In this document: positions 16,319 through 24,690 of the stretch, piece by piece
Layout of the letters: the number at the start of each line of letters is the position of its first letter
Position numbering within the stretch: the first letter of the stretch is position 1
Source of the DNA: Solirubrobacteraceae bacterium
GTDB lineage: Bacteria; Actinomycetota; Thermoleophilia; Solirubrobacterales; Solirubrobacteraceae
Assembly (NCBI GenBank): GCA_030447505.1
Contig: JAUJOT010000009.1
Location: forward strand, 136,659-200,658
DNA: 64,000 bases
Direction: 5' to 3'
Program-made: the position numbers and the translations under genes
The notes under the pieces: generated by a model
Told to the model about the DNA's origin: nothing
Databases searched by the model: none
Seen by the model: the letters and a program-made list of their open reading frames with translations, nothing else

Positions 16319-18002
16319 CCGTTTCGCCGCCGGTGCCGTTGCGCACGAGCAGCACGCCGACGGCCACGCGCGGACGCTTCGCCGGCGCGTAGGCCGCAAA
16401 CCACGCGTCGGTGTCGGTCGGGTCGTCTGCCGCGGCCGCGGGGCACTGCGACGGCGCCGTCGGATCGGGGCTCGGCACGCAGTCGGGCGCGGTCGTGTCC
16501 TCGAGCTCCGCCGTCCCTGTCTTGCCGGCGACGCGCACGCCGGAGATCTGGGCAGCCTTGCCGGTGCCCTCGCGCACGACGGCCTCCATCATCCGCCCGA
16601 CGAGTCGCGCGACGCCGGCGTCGACGACCTGCGTGCGCTGCGGCGTGCGGCGGCGCTCGAGCGTGAGCTGCGGACGCTTGCCGCGCCCCGCGATCGTCGC
16701 GGCGACCCAGGCCATCTGCAGCGCCGTCGCCTGCACACGGCCCTGCCCGATCGCCGACGAGCCGACCGCGAGGTCGTCGCCGATCTCGCTCGCCGGCGGG
16801 ATCGTGCTCGTCGCGGCGCCCGCTATCGCGATCTCCTTGTTGAAGCCGAACTTCTCGGCCGCCTTCACGAGCCGCGCCGCGCCGAGCCGCGCGCCGAGCG
16901 GCGCGAACACCGAGTTGCAGGAGTGCGCGAAGGAGTAGCGCAGCGTCCCGCCGCACGACTCGCCGTTTGCGTTCTCGAGCTCGACGCCCTCGATCGTCGT
17001 CTTCGTCTCGACCGGGTACTTCGAGTTCGGTCCGGCGAGCCCGGCCTCCAGGACGCCGGTCAGCGTGACGATCTTGAACGTCGAGCCCGGCGGCTGCAGG
17101 CCCGAGAAGGCGATCCCCGCAAGTGCCAGGATCTCTCCCGTCCGCGGCCGCACGACCGCGACCCCGCCGAGCCGGTCGCCCTTCGCGGCGACGGCCGCGC
17201 GCTGAACGCCGGGGTCGATCGACGAGCGCACCGACTCCGCAGGCCGCGGCCGCGTCGCCGCGAGCACGCGCCTGCCCGCGCGCAGCTGCCCGCCGGGCCT
17301 GCCCGTGAGCTGCTCCTCGAAGACGCGCTCCAGCCCGGACGTCCCGACGGTCGCGTTGCTCGGATAGCCGAGCTCGCGCAGGCGCGCCAGGCGCTGCGGG
17401 GGAGGCGCGCCGAGCTCGCCGACGATCGAGGACGCGACGTCGCCGATCGGCGAGCCGCGCTCCTCGCCCTGCGCGAGCGGCGTGCCGTCGCGGGCCAGGA
17501 TGTCGGCGCGGCGCGGCAGCGCGGTACGCCGTTGGAGGCGCTCGCCTGGTGCGAGCCCGGGGAAGACGAGGTTCCGCTTCCAGTTGATGTGCGTGTCGTC
17601 ACCCTCCTGCGAGAACGTGAGGCGCAGCGGCGCGCGGATCGTGCCGAAGACGCGCGTGGCGACCGTCATCGGCACGCTGACGACGCCGTCGCGCAGCTCG
17701 CCGACCTCTCCGTGCGCGACCGCCGTCGCAGTCGCGGTCGCAGCGGCCGTGCGATATGCCTTCGCGAACCGGCGCATCGGCATCGTCCGCCGGTCCGCCT
17801 CGGCCAGCTCGGCCCGCATCGCGGCGAAGTCGCCGCGCGCCCACGCCGCGACGAAGCGCTCGGCGGTGCGCGTCTCGGCGGGCCGGTCGCCGTTAACCGT
17901 GAGCAGGGCGACGACGACGAGAACCGCCGCCGCGACGGCGCTTGCGATGATTAGCTGACGGGCAGGAGGGGACCGGCGTGAGCGTGAGGACTCGACAAGC
18001 AT
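16266..18002 (-). CDS. Class B penicillin-binding protein (MecA-like, NTF2 domain)
   Basis: 578 aa D,D-transpeptidase for peptidoglycan cross-linking. One membrane anchor (LIIASAVAAAVLVVVALLTV), an NTF2-like domain as in MecA (about 45-150), a dimerisation region, then the catalytic domain. The active-site motifs are PPGSTFKIV (SxxK), SCNS (SxN) and AGKTGTAE (KTG). The ATG at 18002 is chosen; a TTG 9 nt upstream is the alternative. CATAGT (minus 18016-18011) could be the -10. Divergent from the MarP-like protease. Confidence 0.9.
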   Translation of the reverse strand: MLVESSRSRRSPPARQLIIASAVAAAVLVVVALLTVNGDRPAETRTAERFVAAWARGDFAAMRAELAEADRRTMPMRRFAKAYRTAAATATATAVAHGEVGELRDGVVSVPMTVATRVFGTIRAPLRLTFSQEGDDTHINWKRNLVFPGLAPGERLQRRTALPRRADILARDGTPLAQGEERGSPIGDVASSIVGELGAPPPQRLARLRELGYPSNATVGTSGLERVFEEQLTGRPGGQLRAGRRVLAATRPRPAESVRSSIDPGVQRAAVAAKGDRLGGVAVVRPRTGEILALAGIAFSGLQPPGSTFKIVTLTGVLEAGLAGPNSKYPVETKTTIEGVELENANGESCGGTLRYSFAHSCNSVFAPLGARLGAARLVKAAEKFGFNKEIAIAGAATSTIPPASEIGDDLAVGSSAIGQGRVQATALQMAWVAATIAGRGKRPQLTLERRRTPQRTQVVDAGVARLVGRMMEAVVREGTGKAAQISGVRVAGKTGTAELEDTTAPDCVPSPDPTAPSQCPAAAADDPTDTDAWFAAYAPAKRPRVAVGVLLVRNGTGGETAAPVARQALIAGLRATR

Positions 18003-18075
18003 CCGACACAACTATGGCCCGCGCGCGGACGTACGCGCGCCATTTACCGTCAGCGCCGCCTGATCGGCCGTCGGC

Positions 18076-19218
18076 TTGACCCCGGTCGACATCGTCATCG
18101 TCGTCCTCGCCGCGTTCTTCGGCTTCGTCGGCTTCGCGCGCGGCTTTCTCATCGGGGTGCTCTCGCTGGTGGGGTTCGCCGGCGGCGCGTACCTCGGTAC
18201 CCGCTTCGGGCCGCAGCTGCTCGACGAGGGCAACGCGTCGCCGTTCGCGCCGCTCTTCGGCCTGCTCGGCGCGCTCATCGGCGGCGTGATCCTGTCCGGC
18301 GGCGCGGAGGGGATCGCGGGGGCGATGCGCTCGGGGATCCGCTCGCCCGCGTTCGCCGTCTTCGACGGCCTGCTCGGCAGCGTGCTGGCGGTCGCGCTGG
18401 CGCTCGGGCTGGCCTGGCTCGTCAGCGTGATCGTGCTGCAGACGCCCGGCGTCCGCGACCTGCGCCGGCCGATCCAGCGCTCGGTGATCCTCAGGGAGCT
18501 CAACGCGGTCCTGCCGTCGGACAAGGTGCTCAAGGCGCTCGCGCGCTTTGACCCGTTTCCGACGATCCGCGGCCCGGAGGCGAACGTCGAGCGGCCACGG
18601 TCGAGGTACGCGCGGGATCCCGACGTGCAGGCCGCCGGGCGCTCGGTCGTGCGGGTTCTCTCGAACTCCTGCGGCCTCGGCGTCGCGGGCTCGGGCTGGG
18701 TCGCGGCCCCGGGCATCGTGGTGACGAATGCGCACGTCATCGCCGGTTCGAGCAGGGCGTCGGTCCAGTCCAGCGGCAGCGATCGGCGCCTCGACGCGAC
18801 GGCGATCGCGTTTGACGCCAAGAACGACATCGCGGTGCTGCGCGTGCCGTCGCTGGACCGTCCGGCGCTGCGCTTCGCTCGTGAGGTCAAGCCGACCGAG
18901 CCGGGCGCCGCGCTCGGCTTTCCGCTCAACGGGCCGTTCAAGATCGTCCCGGCCCGGATCGGCCGGACCGCCGTCGTCCGCGTCAACGACGCCTACGAGC
19001 GGCAGCGCGTGCGCCGCAAGGTGACGAGCTTTCGCGCCGACGTGGAGCCCGGCAACTCCGGCGGCCCGCTCGTCGACCTCGCGGGTCGCGTGTCGGGCAC
19101 GGTCTTCTCGAAGATCGTCGTAGGGCCCGAGGGCGGCTATGCCGTTCCCAACGACATCGTCCGCGACGCGCTGCGCAACGCCCGCGGTCGCGTCGACACC
19201 GGACGTTGCATCAATTAG
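18076..19218 (+). CDS. MarP-like membrane serine protease (CvpA domain + trypsin-like domain)
   Basis: 380 aa. The N-terminal half is a CvpA-like domain with four membrane helices (VDIVIVVLAAFFGFVGFARG, then LLGALIGGVIL and others). The C-terminal half is a trypsin-fold protease with triad NAHVIA (His), KNDIAVL (Asp) and GNSGGPL (Ser). This is the architecture of MarP of mycobacteria, a periplasmic protease needed for acid and oxidative stress resistance and peptidoglycan hydrolase processing. TTG start. Neighbouring PBP supports a cell-wall role. Confidence 0.9.
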   Translation: MTPVDIVIVVLAAFFGFVGFARGFLIGVLSLVGFAGGAYLGTRFGPQLLDEGNASPFAPLFGLLGALIGGVILSGGAEGIAGAMRSGIRSPAFAVFDGLLGSVLAVALALGLAWLVSVIVLQTPGVRDLRRPIQRSVILRELNAVLPSDKVLKALARFDPFPTIRGPEANVERPRSRYARDPDVQAAGRSVVRVLSNSCGLGVAGSGWVAAPGIVVTNAHVIAGSSRASVQSSGSDRRLDATAIAFDAKNDIAVLRVPSLDRPALRFAREVKPTEPGAALGFPLNGPFKIVPARIGRTAVVRVNDAYERQRVRRKVTSFRADVEPGNSGGPLVDLAGRVSGTVFSKIVVGPEGGYAVPNDIVRDALRNARGRVDTGRCIN

Positions 19219-19263
19219 CTGAGCGGCGAGCGACATTTCAACCGGCGGTGGCGGCTATGGCGC

Positions 19264-19269
19264 TACCCT
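19264..19269 (+). promoter_or_regulatory. -10 box for leaderless topoisomerase III gene
   Basis: TACCCT lies 7 nt before the TTG start at 19277. Confidence 0.5.
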
Positions 19270-19276
19270 GCGGCCC

Positions 19277-21580
19277 TTGCCCGAGACCAAGACACTGGTG
19301 ATCGCCGAGAAGCCGTCCGTCGGCCGTGATCTCGCGCGCGTGCTGCCCGGCCCGTTCCAGAAGCAGGAGGGCCACCTCGAGGGACCGGAGCACGTCCTGA
19401 CCTGGGCCGTCGGGCACCTCGTGCAGCTCGCCGAGCCGGACGAGTACGACGCGAAGTTCAAGAAGTGGCGGATGGCCGACCTGCCGATCGTGCCCAAGAG
19501 GTTCAAGCTCGTCGTGCGCGACGAGCGCTCCAAGAAGCAGATGTCGGTCATCACGCAGCAGCTCAAGCGCGCCGACATCGATGCCGTCGTCAACGCGTGC
19601 GATGCCGGCCGCGAGGGCGAGCTGATCTTCGCCTACGTCTACGAGAAGGCGGGCTCCAAGAAGCCCGTCCAGCGGCTGTGGCTGTCGTCGATGACGAAGA
19701 GCGCGATGCAGCGCGCCTTCGACGAGCTGCGCCCGGCAAGCGAGTTCGCGCAGCTCGAGGCGGCCGCGCGCTCGCGCTCGGAGTCTGACTGGATCGTCGG
19801 GATGAACGCCACGCGCGCCGCGACGATCCGCCTGCGCTCGTCGTTCGACGGAGCCGTCTCGCTGGGACGCGTGCAGACGCCGACGCTCGCGATCATCGCC
19901 CGTCGCGAGGAGGAGATCCGCGCATTCGAGCCCGAGCCCTACTGGCTCGTCGACGCGCTGTTCGCGGCGCCCGGCGAGCGCCTGTACGAGGGCCGCTACC
20001 ACGACGGCTCCAAGCCGCGCCTGCCCAGCGCCGAGCAGGCCGACGCGATCGTCGCCGCCGTCCGCGACCAGACCGGCGAGATCACGCAGCTCGAGCGCAA
20101 GAAGCGCAAGGAGCGCGCGCCGCTGCTCTACGACCTCACGTCGCTGCAGCGCGAGGCCAACAGCCGCTTCGGCTTCACGGCGCGGCGCACGCTGGCGGCC
20201 GCGCAGCGCTGCTACGAGGAGCACAAGCTGCTCACCTATCCGCGCACGAGCTCGCGCTACCTGACGAGCGACATGATCGCCGAGCTCAAGCCGATCGCCG
20301 GCCACGTCGGCGGGGCGTCGCGCGAGTACCAGGCGTCCGCGGCGTACGTGCAGGGTCTGGACATGCTGCCGCTCGGGCGCGTCGTCGCCGACGACAAGGT
20401 CGGCGACCACCACGCGATCATCCCGACGAACTCGACGCACAACCTCGACAAGCTCTCCGACGACGACCGCCGCGTCTACGACCTCGTCGCGCGCCGCTTC
20501 CTCGCGGTCTTCCATCCCGACGCGGTGTTCGAGAACACGAAGGTCGAGACGACCGTGGGCAGCGCCGGCGAAGCCGGTGGTCCGCACATCTTCCGCACGT
20601 CGGGCAAGGTCCTGCTCGTGCCGGGCTGGCGCGGCGTCTACGGGGAGCTGGCCGAGAGCAGCAGCGGCGTCGAGGACGACGCGGGGCGCGACCAGCAGCT
20701 GCCCAGGCTCGAGCTCTCCGAGCGGGTGCAGACGCGCGACGTGACGGCCGCCGAGAAGGAGACCCAGCCGCCGCGGCGCTACTCCGACGCGTCGCTGCTC
20801 GGCGCGATGGAGACCGCGGGGCGGCTCGTCGACGACGACGAGATGCGCGAGGCGATGAAGGAGTCGGGCATCGGCACGCCCGCGACGCGCGCATCGATCA
20901 TCGAGCGGCTGATCGACGTCGGCTACGTCGAGCGCGACGGGCGCGCGCTCGTCGCGACGGAGAAGGGCCTGAACGTCGTCCGGCTGCTCGGCGAGCACCC
21001 GCTGACCTCGCCGTCGCTGACGGGCGACTGGGAGCAGCGGCTGGGCAGGATCGAGCGTGGCGAGGAGCCGCGCGGGCGCTTCATGGCCGACATCGCGGGG
21101 TTCGCCGAGTCGACCGTGGCTGAGCTCGACGCCAAGCTCAAGGACGTGCGCATCCCGCGCGCGAACCTCGGGCCGTGCCCGGTCTGCGGTCACGACATCG
21201 TCGAGAACCGCAAGGGCTTCTCGTGCTGGTCGCGCGAGGACCCGGGCTGCGGCTTTGTGATCTGGAAGGCGAAGGCGGGCAAGACGCTGCCGCTCACGGT
21301 GGCCAGGGAGCTGATCGCGACGGGGCGAACGGCGAAGCCGGTGACCGGCTTCAAGGGTCGAAGCGGGCGTTCGTTTCGTGCCAAGCTGGCGCTGCAGCAG
21401 AGCGAGGAGGGCAAGTGGCGGGTGGAGTTCGATGAAGCATGGGCGCGGGAGGGGGGCGCAAGCGCACCCGACCGGTCCGATGCCGAGCAGGTCGCGGCGG
21501 CGGGTTCGAAGGCCGAAGCGGCCGCGCGCCCGAGTTGGTGGTTGAGCGTGATCGCGGCGGCGAGGCAGACGAAGCGTTGA
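19277..21580 (+). CDS. topB: DNA topoisomerase III, C-terminus extended into an IS element
   Basis: 767 aa type IA topoisomerase. Toprim domain with VIAEKPSVGRDLARVL and NACDAGREGELIF; active-site Tyr in LTYPRTSSRYL; one C-terminal zinc ribbon CPVCGHDI...CWSREDPGCGF. The start is a TTG with TACCCT 7 nt upstream. The last native-looking residues are an acidic/Ala tail (DRSDAEQVAAAGSKAEAAA). The final 15 or so residues (SWWLSVIAAARQTKR) are encoded by the truncated IS copy, which also provides the stop. The catalytic core is complete, so activity is probably kept. Confidence 0.93.
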   Translation: MPETKTLVIAEKPSVGRDLARVLPGPFQKQEGHLEGPEHVLTWAVGHLVQLAEPDEYDAKFKKWRMADLPIVPKRFKLVVRDERSKKQMSVITQQLKRADIDAVVNACDAGREGELIFAYVYEKAGSKKPVQRLWLSSMTKSAMQRAFDELRPASEFAQLEAAARSRSESDWIVGMNATRAATIRLRSSFDGAVSLGRVQTPTLAIIARREEEIRAFEPEPYWLVDALFAAPGERLYEGRYHDGSKPRLPSAEQADAIVAAVRDQTGEITQLERKKRKERAPLLYDLTSLQREANSRFGFTARRTLAAAQRCYEEHKLLTYPRTSSRYLTSDMIAELKPIAGHVGGASREYQASAAYVQGLDMLPLGRVVADDKVGDHHAIIPTNSTHNLDKLSDDDRRVYDLVARRFLAVFHPDAVFENTKVETTVGSAGEAGGPHIFRTSGKVLLVPGWRGVYGELAESSSGVEDDAGRDQQLPRLELSERVQTRDVTAAEKETQPPRRYSDASLLGAMETAGRLVDDDEMREAMKESGIGTPATRASIIERLIDVGYVERDGRALVATEKGLNVVRLLGEHPLTSPSLTGDWEQRLGRIERGEEPRGRFMADIAGFAESTVAELDAKLKDVRIPRANLGPCPVCGHDIVENRKGFSCWSREDPGCGFVIWKAKAGKTLPLTVARELIATGRTAKPVTGFKGRSGRSFRAKLALQQSEEGKWRVEFDEAWAREGGASAPDRSDAEQVAAAGSKAEAAARPSWWLSVIAAARQTKR

Positions 21581-22362
21581 AGGACGCGTTCGCGCAAGCC
21601 TTTGAGCGTGCGAGCGCCGTGGCGTTCGAGGGTGAGGATGTCCTTGCAGGTCCAGAAGATGCTTTCGATGCGCTGGCGGATCGGGGCGAGGTGCGGTCCT
21701 TGGCCGGGCTCGTCGCGGCGCCGCGGCCTGACGATCGTGGCGTCCAGTTCGCTGACGGCGATCGCGAACGCGCGGCCGGCGTAGCCCTTGTCGCCGAGCA
21801 GCGTCTCGCCGCCCTGGCGGTCGCAGCGCGCCAGCAACGCGAGCGCGACGTCGCGCTCGTCGATCTTCGGAGACGTGAGCTCAAGCGCGCGCGGGGTGCC
21901 GTCGGGCGCGAACATCGCATGCAGCCGAAAACCCCAGAAATAGCGGCTGTGGCTGGCGCACCAGCCGTAATCGGCGGCATCGCCCAGCTGCGAGCGCCGG
22001 ACGGTCTCGCGGCTCTGCGCGCACGCAACCGGGGTGCTGTCGACCAGCAGCAGATCGTCCTGCGAGCCGGGGCTTTGGCTGGCGAAGATCCCCAGCAGCC
22101 ATTCCAGCGTGTCAGCCAGCCGGCGGCGACGCTTGAAGTACCCCGACTGCTGGGGCAACTGCGGAAACAGATGCCTGAGCTGCTTACCGGCGACGGCGAG
22201 AAAGCGCCGGTCCGACGGGATGCCCATGATCGCCTGCGCGACGCACAACGTGACGACCTCCGCGTCTGTGACTCTTCGCGCCGCGTTCGCTTGCCGGTCA
22301 GGCAGGAGATCGTCGGCGGTGCAGAACACCGTCGTGAGCAGCAGGTCGAGGTCGGCGTCCAT
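21190..22362 (-). CDS. IS982-family transposase, copy 1, C-terminus replaced by read-through
   Basis: DDE transposase beginning MDADLDLLLTTVFCTADDLLP. Family hallmarks include DAEVVTLCVAQ, the first Asp in LLLVDSTPV, YGWCASHSRYFWGFRL, the second Asp in LLGDKGYAG and the Glu in RIESIFW. After AITLNHQLGR (about 21,533) homology to copy 2 stops. The frame then runs about 115 codons antisense through topB, so this copy has lost its own stop and one IS end. The core domain is complete but the element should not move by itself. Confidence 0.85.
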   Translation of the reverse strand: MDADLDLLLTTVFCTADDLLPDRQANAARRVTDAEVVTLCVAQAIMGIPSDRRFLAVAGKQLRHLFPQLPQQSGYFKRRRRLADTLEWLLGIFASQSPGSQDDLLLVDSTPVACAQSRETVRRSQLGDAADYGWCASHSRYFWGFRLHAMFAPDGTPRALELTSPKIDERDVALALLARCDRQGGETLLGDKGYAGRAFAIAVSELDATIVRPRRRDEPGQGPHLAPIRQRIESIFWTCKDILTLERHGARTLKGLRERVLQRFVCLAAAITLNHQLGRAAASAFEPAAATCSASDRSGALAPPSRAHASSNSTRHLPSSLCCSASLARNERPLRPLKPVTGFAVRPVAISSLATVSGSVLPAFAFQITKPQPGSSRDQHEKPLRFSTMS

Positions 22363-22463
22363 CGAGGCCCCCACAGGTCGGCGATGCGTGTTAGCACCGC
22401 CGACTTCGACCCTGCTGCCGCCAAATCCTCGACAAACACGGGCTCTCCCGTGGAATCAACCAT
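21533..22463 (-). mobile_element. IS982-type element, copy 1, truncated at the topB side
   Basis: Aligns to copy 2 at a constant offset of 993 bp from about 21533 to 22463. The terminal about 65 bp and inverted repeat on the topB side are missing; the intact end reads GGAATCAACCAT followed by CTAG. The copies differ by many substitutions, so they are not a recent duplication of each other. Confidence 0.85.
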
Positions 22464-22479
22464 CTAGATGGTTGATTCC
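22452..22479. repeat. 28-bp perfect palindrome formed by abutting IS ends
   Basis: The end of copy 1 (GGAATCAACCAT) and the end of copy 2 (ATGGTTGATTCC) face each other across a shared CTAG. The junction is a perfect inverted repeat with no spacer beyond CTAG. Confidence 0.92.
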
Positions 22480-23456
22480 GCGCGGTTAGGCGCAGTAGTC
22501 GACGAGTGCGCGGCTGGGACGGCCAAGTTGGTGGTTGAGCGTGATCGCGGCGGCGAGGCAGACGAAGCGTTGAAGGACGCGTTCGCGCAGCCCGGCAAGG
22601 GTGCGGGCGCCGTGACGTTCGAGCGTGAGGATGTCTTTGCAGGTCCAGAAGATGCTCTCGATGCGCTGGCGGATCGGGGCCAGGTGCGGCCCGTCGCCGG
22701 GTTCGTCGCGACGCTTGGGTCGAACGATCGTGGCGTCCAGGTCACTGACAGAGCGGGCGAAATCGCGGCCGGCGTAGCCCTTGTCGCCGAGCAGGATCTC
22801 GCCGCCGCGACGCTCGCAGCGCGCGAGCAACTGCAGCGCGACGTCGCGCTCATCGGCTTTGGGCGACCTGAGCGCAAGCGCTCTGGGCGTGCCGTCGGGG
22901 GCGCAGATCGCGTGCAGCCGAAACCCCCAGAAATAGCGGCTATGGCTGGCACACCAGCCGTAATCCGCGGCATCGCCCAGCTGCGAGCGACGGACCGTTT
23001 CGCGGCTTTGCGCGCACGGAACCGGCGTGCTATCGACAAGCAGCAGATCGTCCTGCGCGCCCGGGCTTTGACTGGCAAAGATCCCCAGCAACCACTCCAA
23101 CGTGTCAGCGAGTCGACGACGCCGCTTGAAGTACCCGGGTTGCTGCGGCAGCTGCGGGAAGAGGTGCCCCAGGCGCTTGCCGGCAACGGCGAGGAACCGG
23201 CGGTCAGACGGGATGCCCATGATCGCCTGCGCGACACAGAGCGTGACGACCTCCGCGTCTGTGACTCTTCGAGCCGCGTTGGCCTGCCGGTCAGGCAGGA
23301 GATCGTCGGCGGTGCAGAACACCGTCGTGAGCAGCAGGTCGAGGTCGGCGTCCATCGAGGCCCCCACAGGTCGGCGATGCGTCTACGCACCGCCGATTTC
23401 GACCCTGCTGCTCTGAAACCCTCGACAAACACGGGCCGTCCCGTGGAATCAACCAT
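22468..23456 (-). mobile_element. IS982-type element, copy 2, complete (989 bp)
   Basis: Bounded by ATGGTTGATTCC and its complement GGAATCAACCAT, with CTAG outside both ends (22464-22467 and 23457-23460). CTAG may be a 4-bp target duplication or, being self-complementary, the outermost bases of the inverted repeats. Contains one full transposase gene. The far end lies about 40 bp before the carboxypeptidase gene. Confidence 0.88.
22486..23355 (-). CDS. IS982-family transposase, copy 2
   Basis: 289 aa from the ATG at 23355 (MDADLDLLLTTVFC), with GGGGG 7 nt upstream; a GTG four codons earlier is possible. DDE residues in LLLVDSTPVPC, LLGDKGYAG and RIESIFW are present, and it ends normally (LGRPSRALVDYCA). 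It catalyses transposition of the element. Close relative of copy 1. Confidence 0.9.
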   Translation of the reverse strand: MDADLDLLLTTVFCTADDLLPDRQANAARRVTDAEVVTLCVAQAIMGIPSDRRFLAVAGKRLGHLFPQLPQQPGYFKRRRRLADTLEWLLGIFASQSPGAQDDLLLVDSTPVPCAQSRETVRRSQLGDAADYGWCASHSRYFWGFRLHAICAPDGTPRALALRSPKADERDVALQLLARCERRGGEILLGDKGYAGRDFARSVSDLDATIVRPKRRDEPGDGPHLAPIRQRIESIFWTCKDILTLERHGARTLAGLRERVLQRFVCLAAAITLNHQLGRPSRALVDYCA

Positions 23457-23502
23457 CTAGTGGGTCGCGCCGCCTGGCGGTGATCGGCGCGCGAGGTTTC
23501 GG

Positions 23503-24552
23503 ATGCAACGTTTGTGGGCGGCCCACCAGCACGAGGCGGGCGGGTTGCCCAGCTCGCGGCGGAGTCCCGCGGTGAGGCTGCTCGCGCTCGTCGTCCTGCT
23601 GGTGGCCGGCGCCTCGAGCCTGATCGCGACGGGGGTCTTCTCCTCAGACGACGCGACCGATCGACGCGCCGCGTCGACGCTCACGCGCAGGGTGCCGCCG
23701 CCGCTGCCGCCGCCGCCCGTCGAGCAGCAGGATGCCGTCGGGCCGCTGCCCGAGCCGGCGGGAGCGGCGCACGTCGATCTCACGCAGCCGTCGCTGATGT
23801 CCTACCTGCACCTCAGGCGCGGGCCGAAGGCCGGCCTCGCCTTCGATCTCGCCGACGGCAGGGTGCTCTGGCGGCTGCACGCGACCACGGTGCGCCCGAT
23901 CGCGAGCCTGACGAAGCTGATGACGGCGCTGCTGGCGGTCGAGCGCTTCGGCACGCGCCAGAGCGTGCGCATCACGCGCGAGTCCGACTGGGTCGGCGGC
24001 TCTCGGATGGGCGGCCTGAAGCCGGGGCGGCGCGTGCGCGCCGAGGTGCTGCTCAAGGGTCTGCTGATCTCGTCGGCCAACAACGCGGCGGTCGCGCTGG
24101 CGATCGCCGGCGCGGGCTCCGAGCGGGCGTGGGTGGCGCTGATGAACAGGCGCGCGAAGCTGCTCGGGCTGACCTGCACGCACTACGCCGACGCGCACGG
24201 CCTCGACGCGCGCAACCGATCCTGCGCAGCCGACGTCGCGACGCTCGCGATGCGCGCGATGAACGAGCCGCGGATCGTCAGGATCGCGAGCAAGCGCTAC
24301 GCGCGCGTCTGGCCGGGCTCAGGCAGGAAGCTCACGCTGCGCACGACGAACCACCTGCTGCGCGACGGCTATCCCGGCGCAGTGGGCCTGAAGACCGGCT
24401 ACACGAGCCCGGCCGGGTTCTGCCTCGTGGCAGTCGTGCAGCGCGGCGAGCGGCGGATCGGGATCGTCGTGCTCGGCTCGAGGGATTCGTTCGGCGACGC
24501 GCGGCGACTGGCGCGCGAGGCGGCGCGGATGGGGGTGCTGCCGCCGGCGTAG
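23503..24552 (+). CDS. D-alanyl-D-alanine carboxypeptidase (peptidase S11)
   Basis: 349 aa exported low-molecular-weight PBP that trims the stem pentapeptide. Membrane/signal segment LLALVVLLVAGASSLIA, a Pro-rich linker (RVPPPLPPPPVEQ), then the catalytic domain with ASLTKLM (SxxK), SSANNAA (SxN) and LKTGYTSPAG (KTG). ATG at 23503 preceded by GAGG. An IS element ends only 42 bp upstream, so its native promoter may have been displaced. Confidence 0.92.
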   Translation: MQRLWAAHQHEAGGLPSSRRSPAVRLLALVVLLVAGASSLIATGVFSSDDATDRRAASTLTRRVPPPLPPPPVEQQDAVGPLPEPAGAAHVDLTQPSLMSYLHLRRGPKAGLAFDLADGRVLWRLHATTVRPIASLTKLMTALLAVERFGTRQSVRITRESDWVGGSRMGGLKPGRRVRAEVLLKGLLISSANNAAVALAIAGAGSERAWVALMNRRAKLLGLTCTHYADAHGLDARNRSCAADVATLAMRAMNEPRIVRIASKRYARVWPGSGRKLTLRTTNHLLRDGYPGAVGLKTGYTSPAGFCLVAVVQRGERRIGIVVLGSRDSFGDARRLAREAARMGVLPPA

Positions 24553-24584
24553 CCTGCGTGATCCGCGAACGAGCGACGGCGCGC

Positions 24585-24661
24585 TGTGACGCGAACGTGT
24601 TCGCAGGACCACTTCCGCGTCACGCTCCCCGTCCAGGCGCTTCTGCGGCGTTCGCGTCACA
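24585..24661. repeat. 13-bp inverted repeat region between dac and addB genes
   Basis: TGTGACGCGAACG (24585-24597) and CGTTCGCGTCACA (24649-24661) are perfect inverted repeats about 50 nt apart. Inside lie a short dyad GCGAACGTGTTCGC (24591-24604) and another GCGTCAC. It could be an operator or RNA structure upstream of the nuclease genes; unexplained. Confidence 0.75.
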
Positions 24662-24690
24662 CCGTCGGCCCGACGCGCGACTATTCAGGG

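Noticed and set aside
22464..23456. 330-codon frame starting at the IS inverted repeat
   Set aside because: It is a different frame from the DDE transposase and shows no transposase motifs; a shadow of the real gene.
24591..24604. LexA/SOS box upstream of addB
   Set aside because: GCGAACGTGTTCGC resembles the CGAAC-N4-GTTCG box but has only two central bases, so the spacing is wrong.
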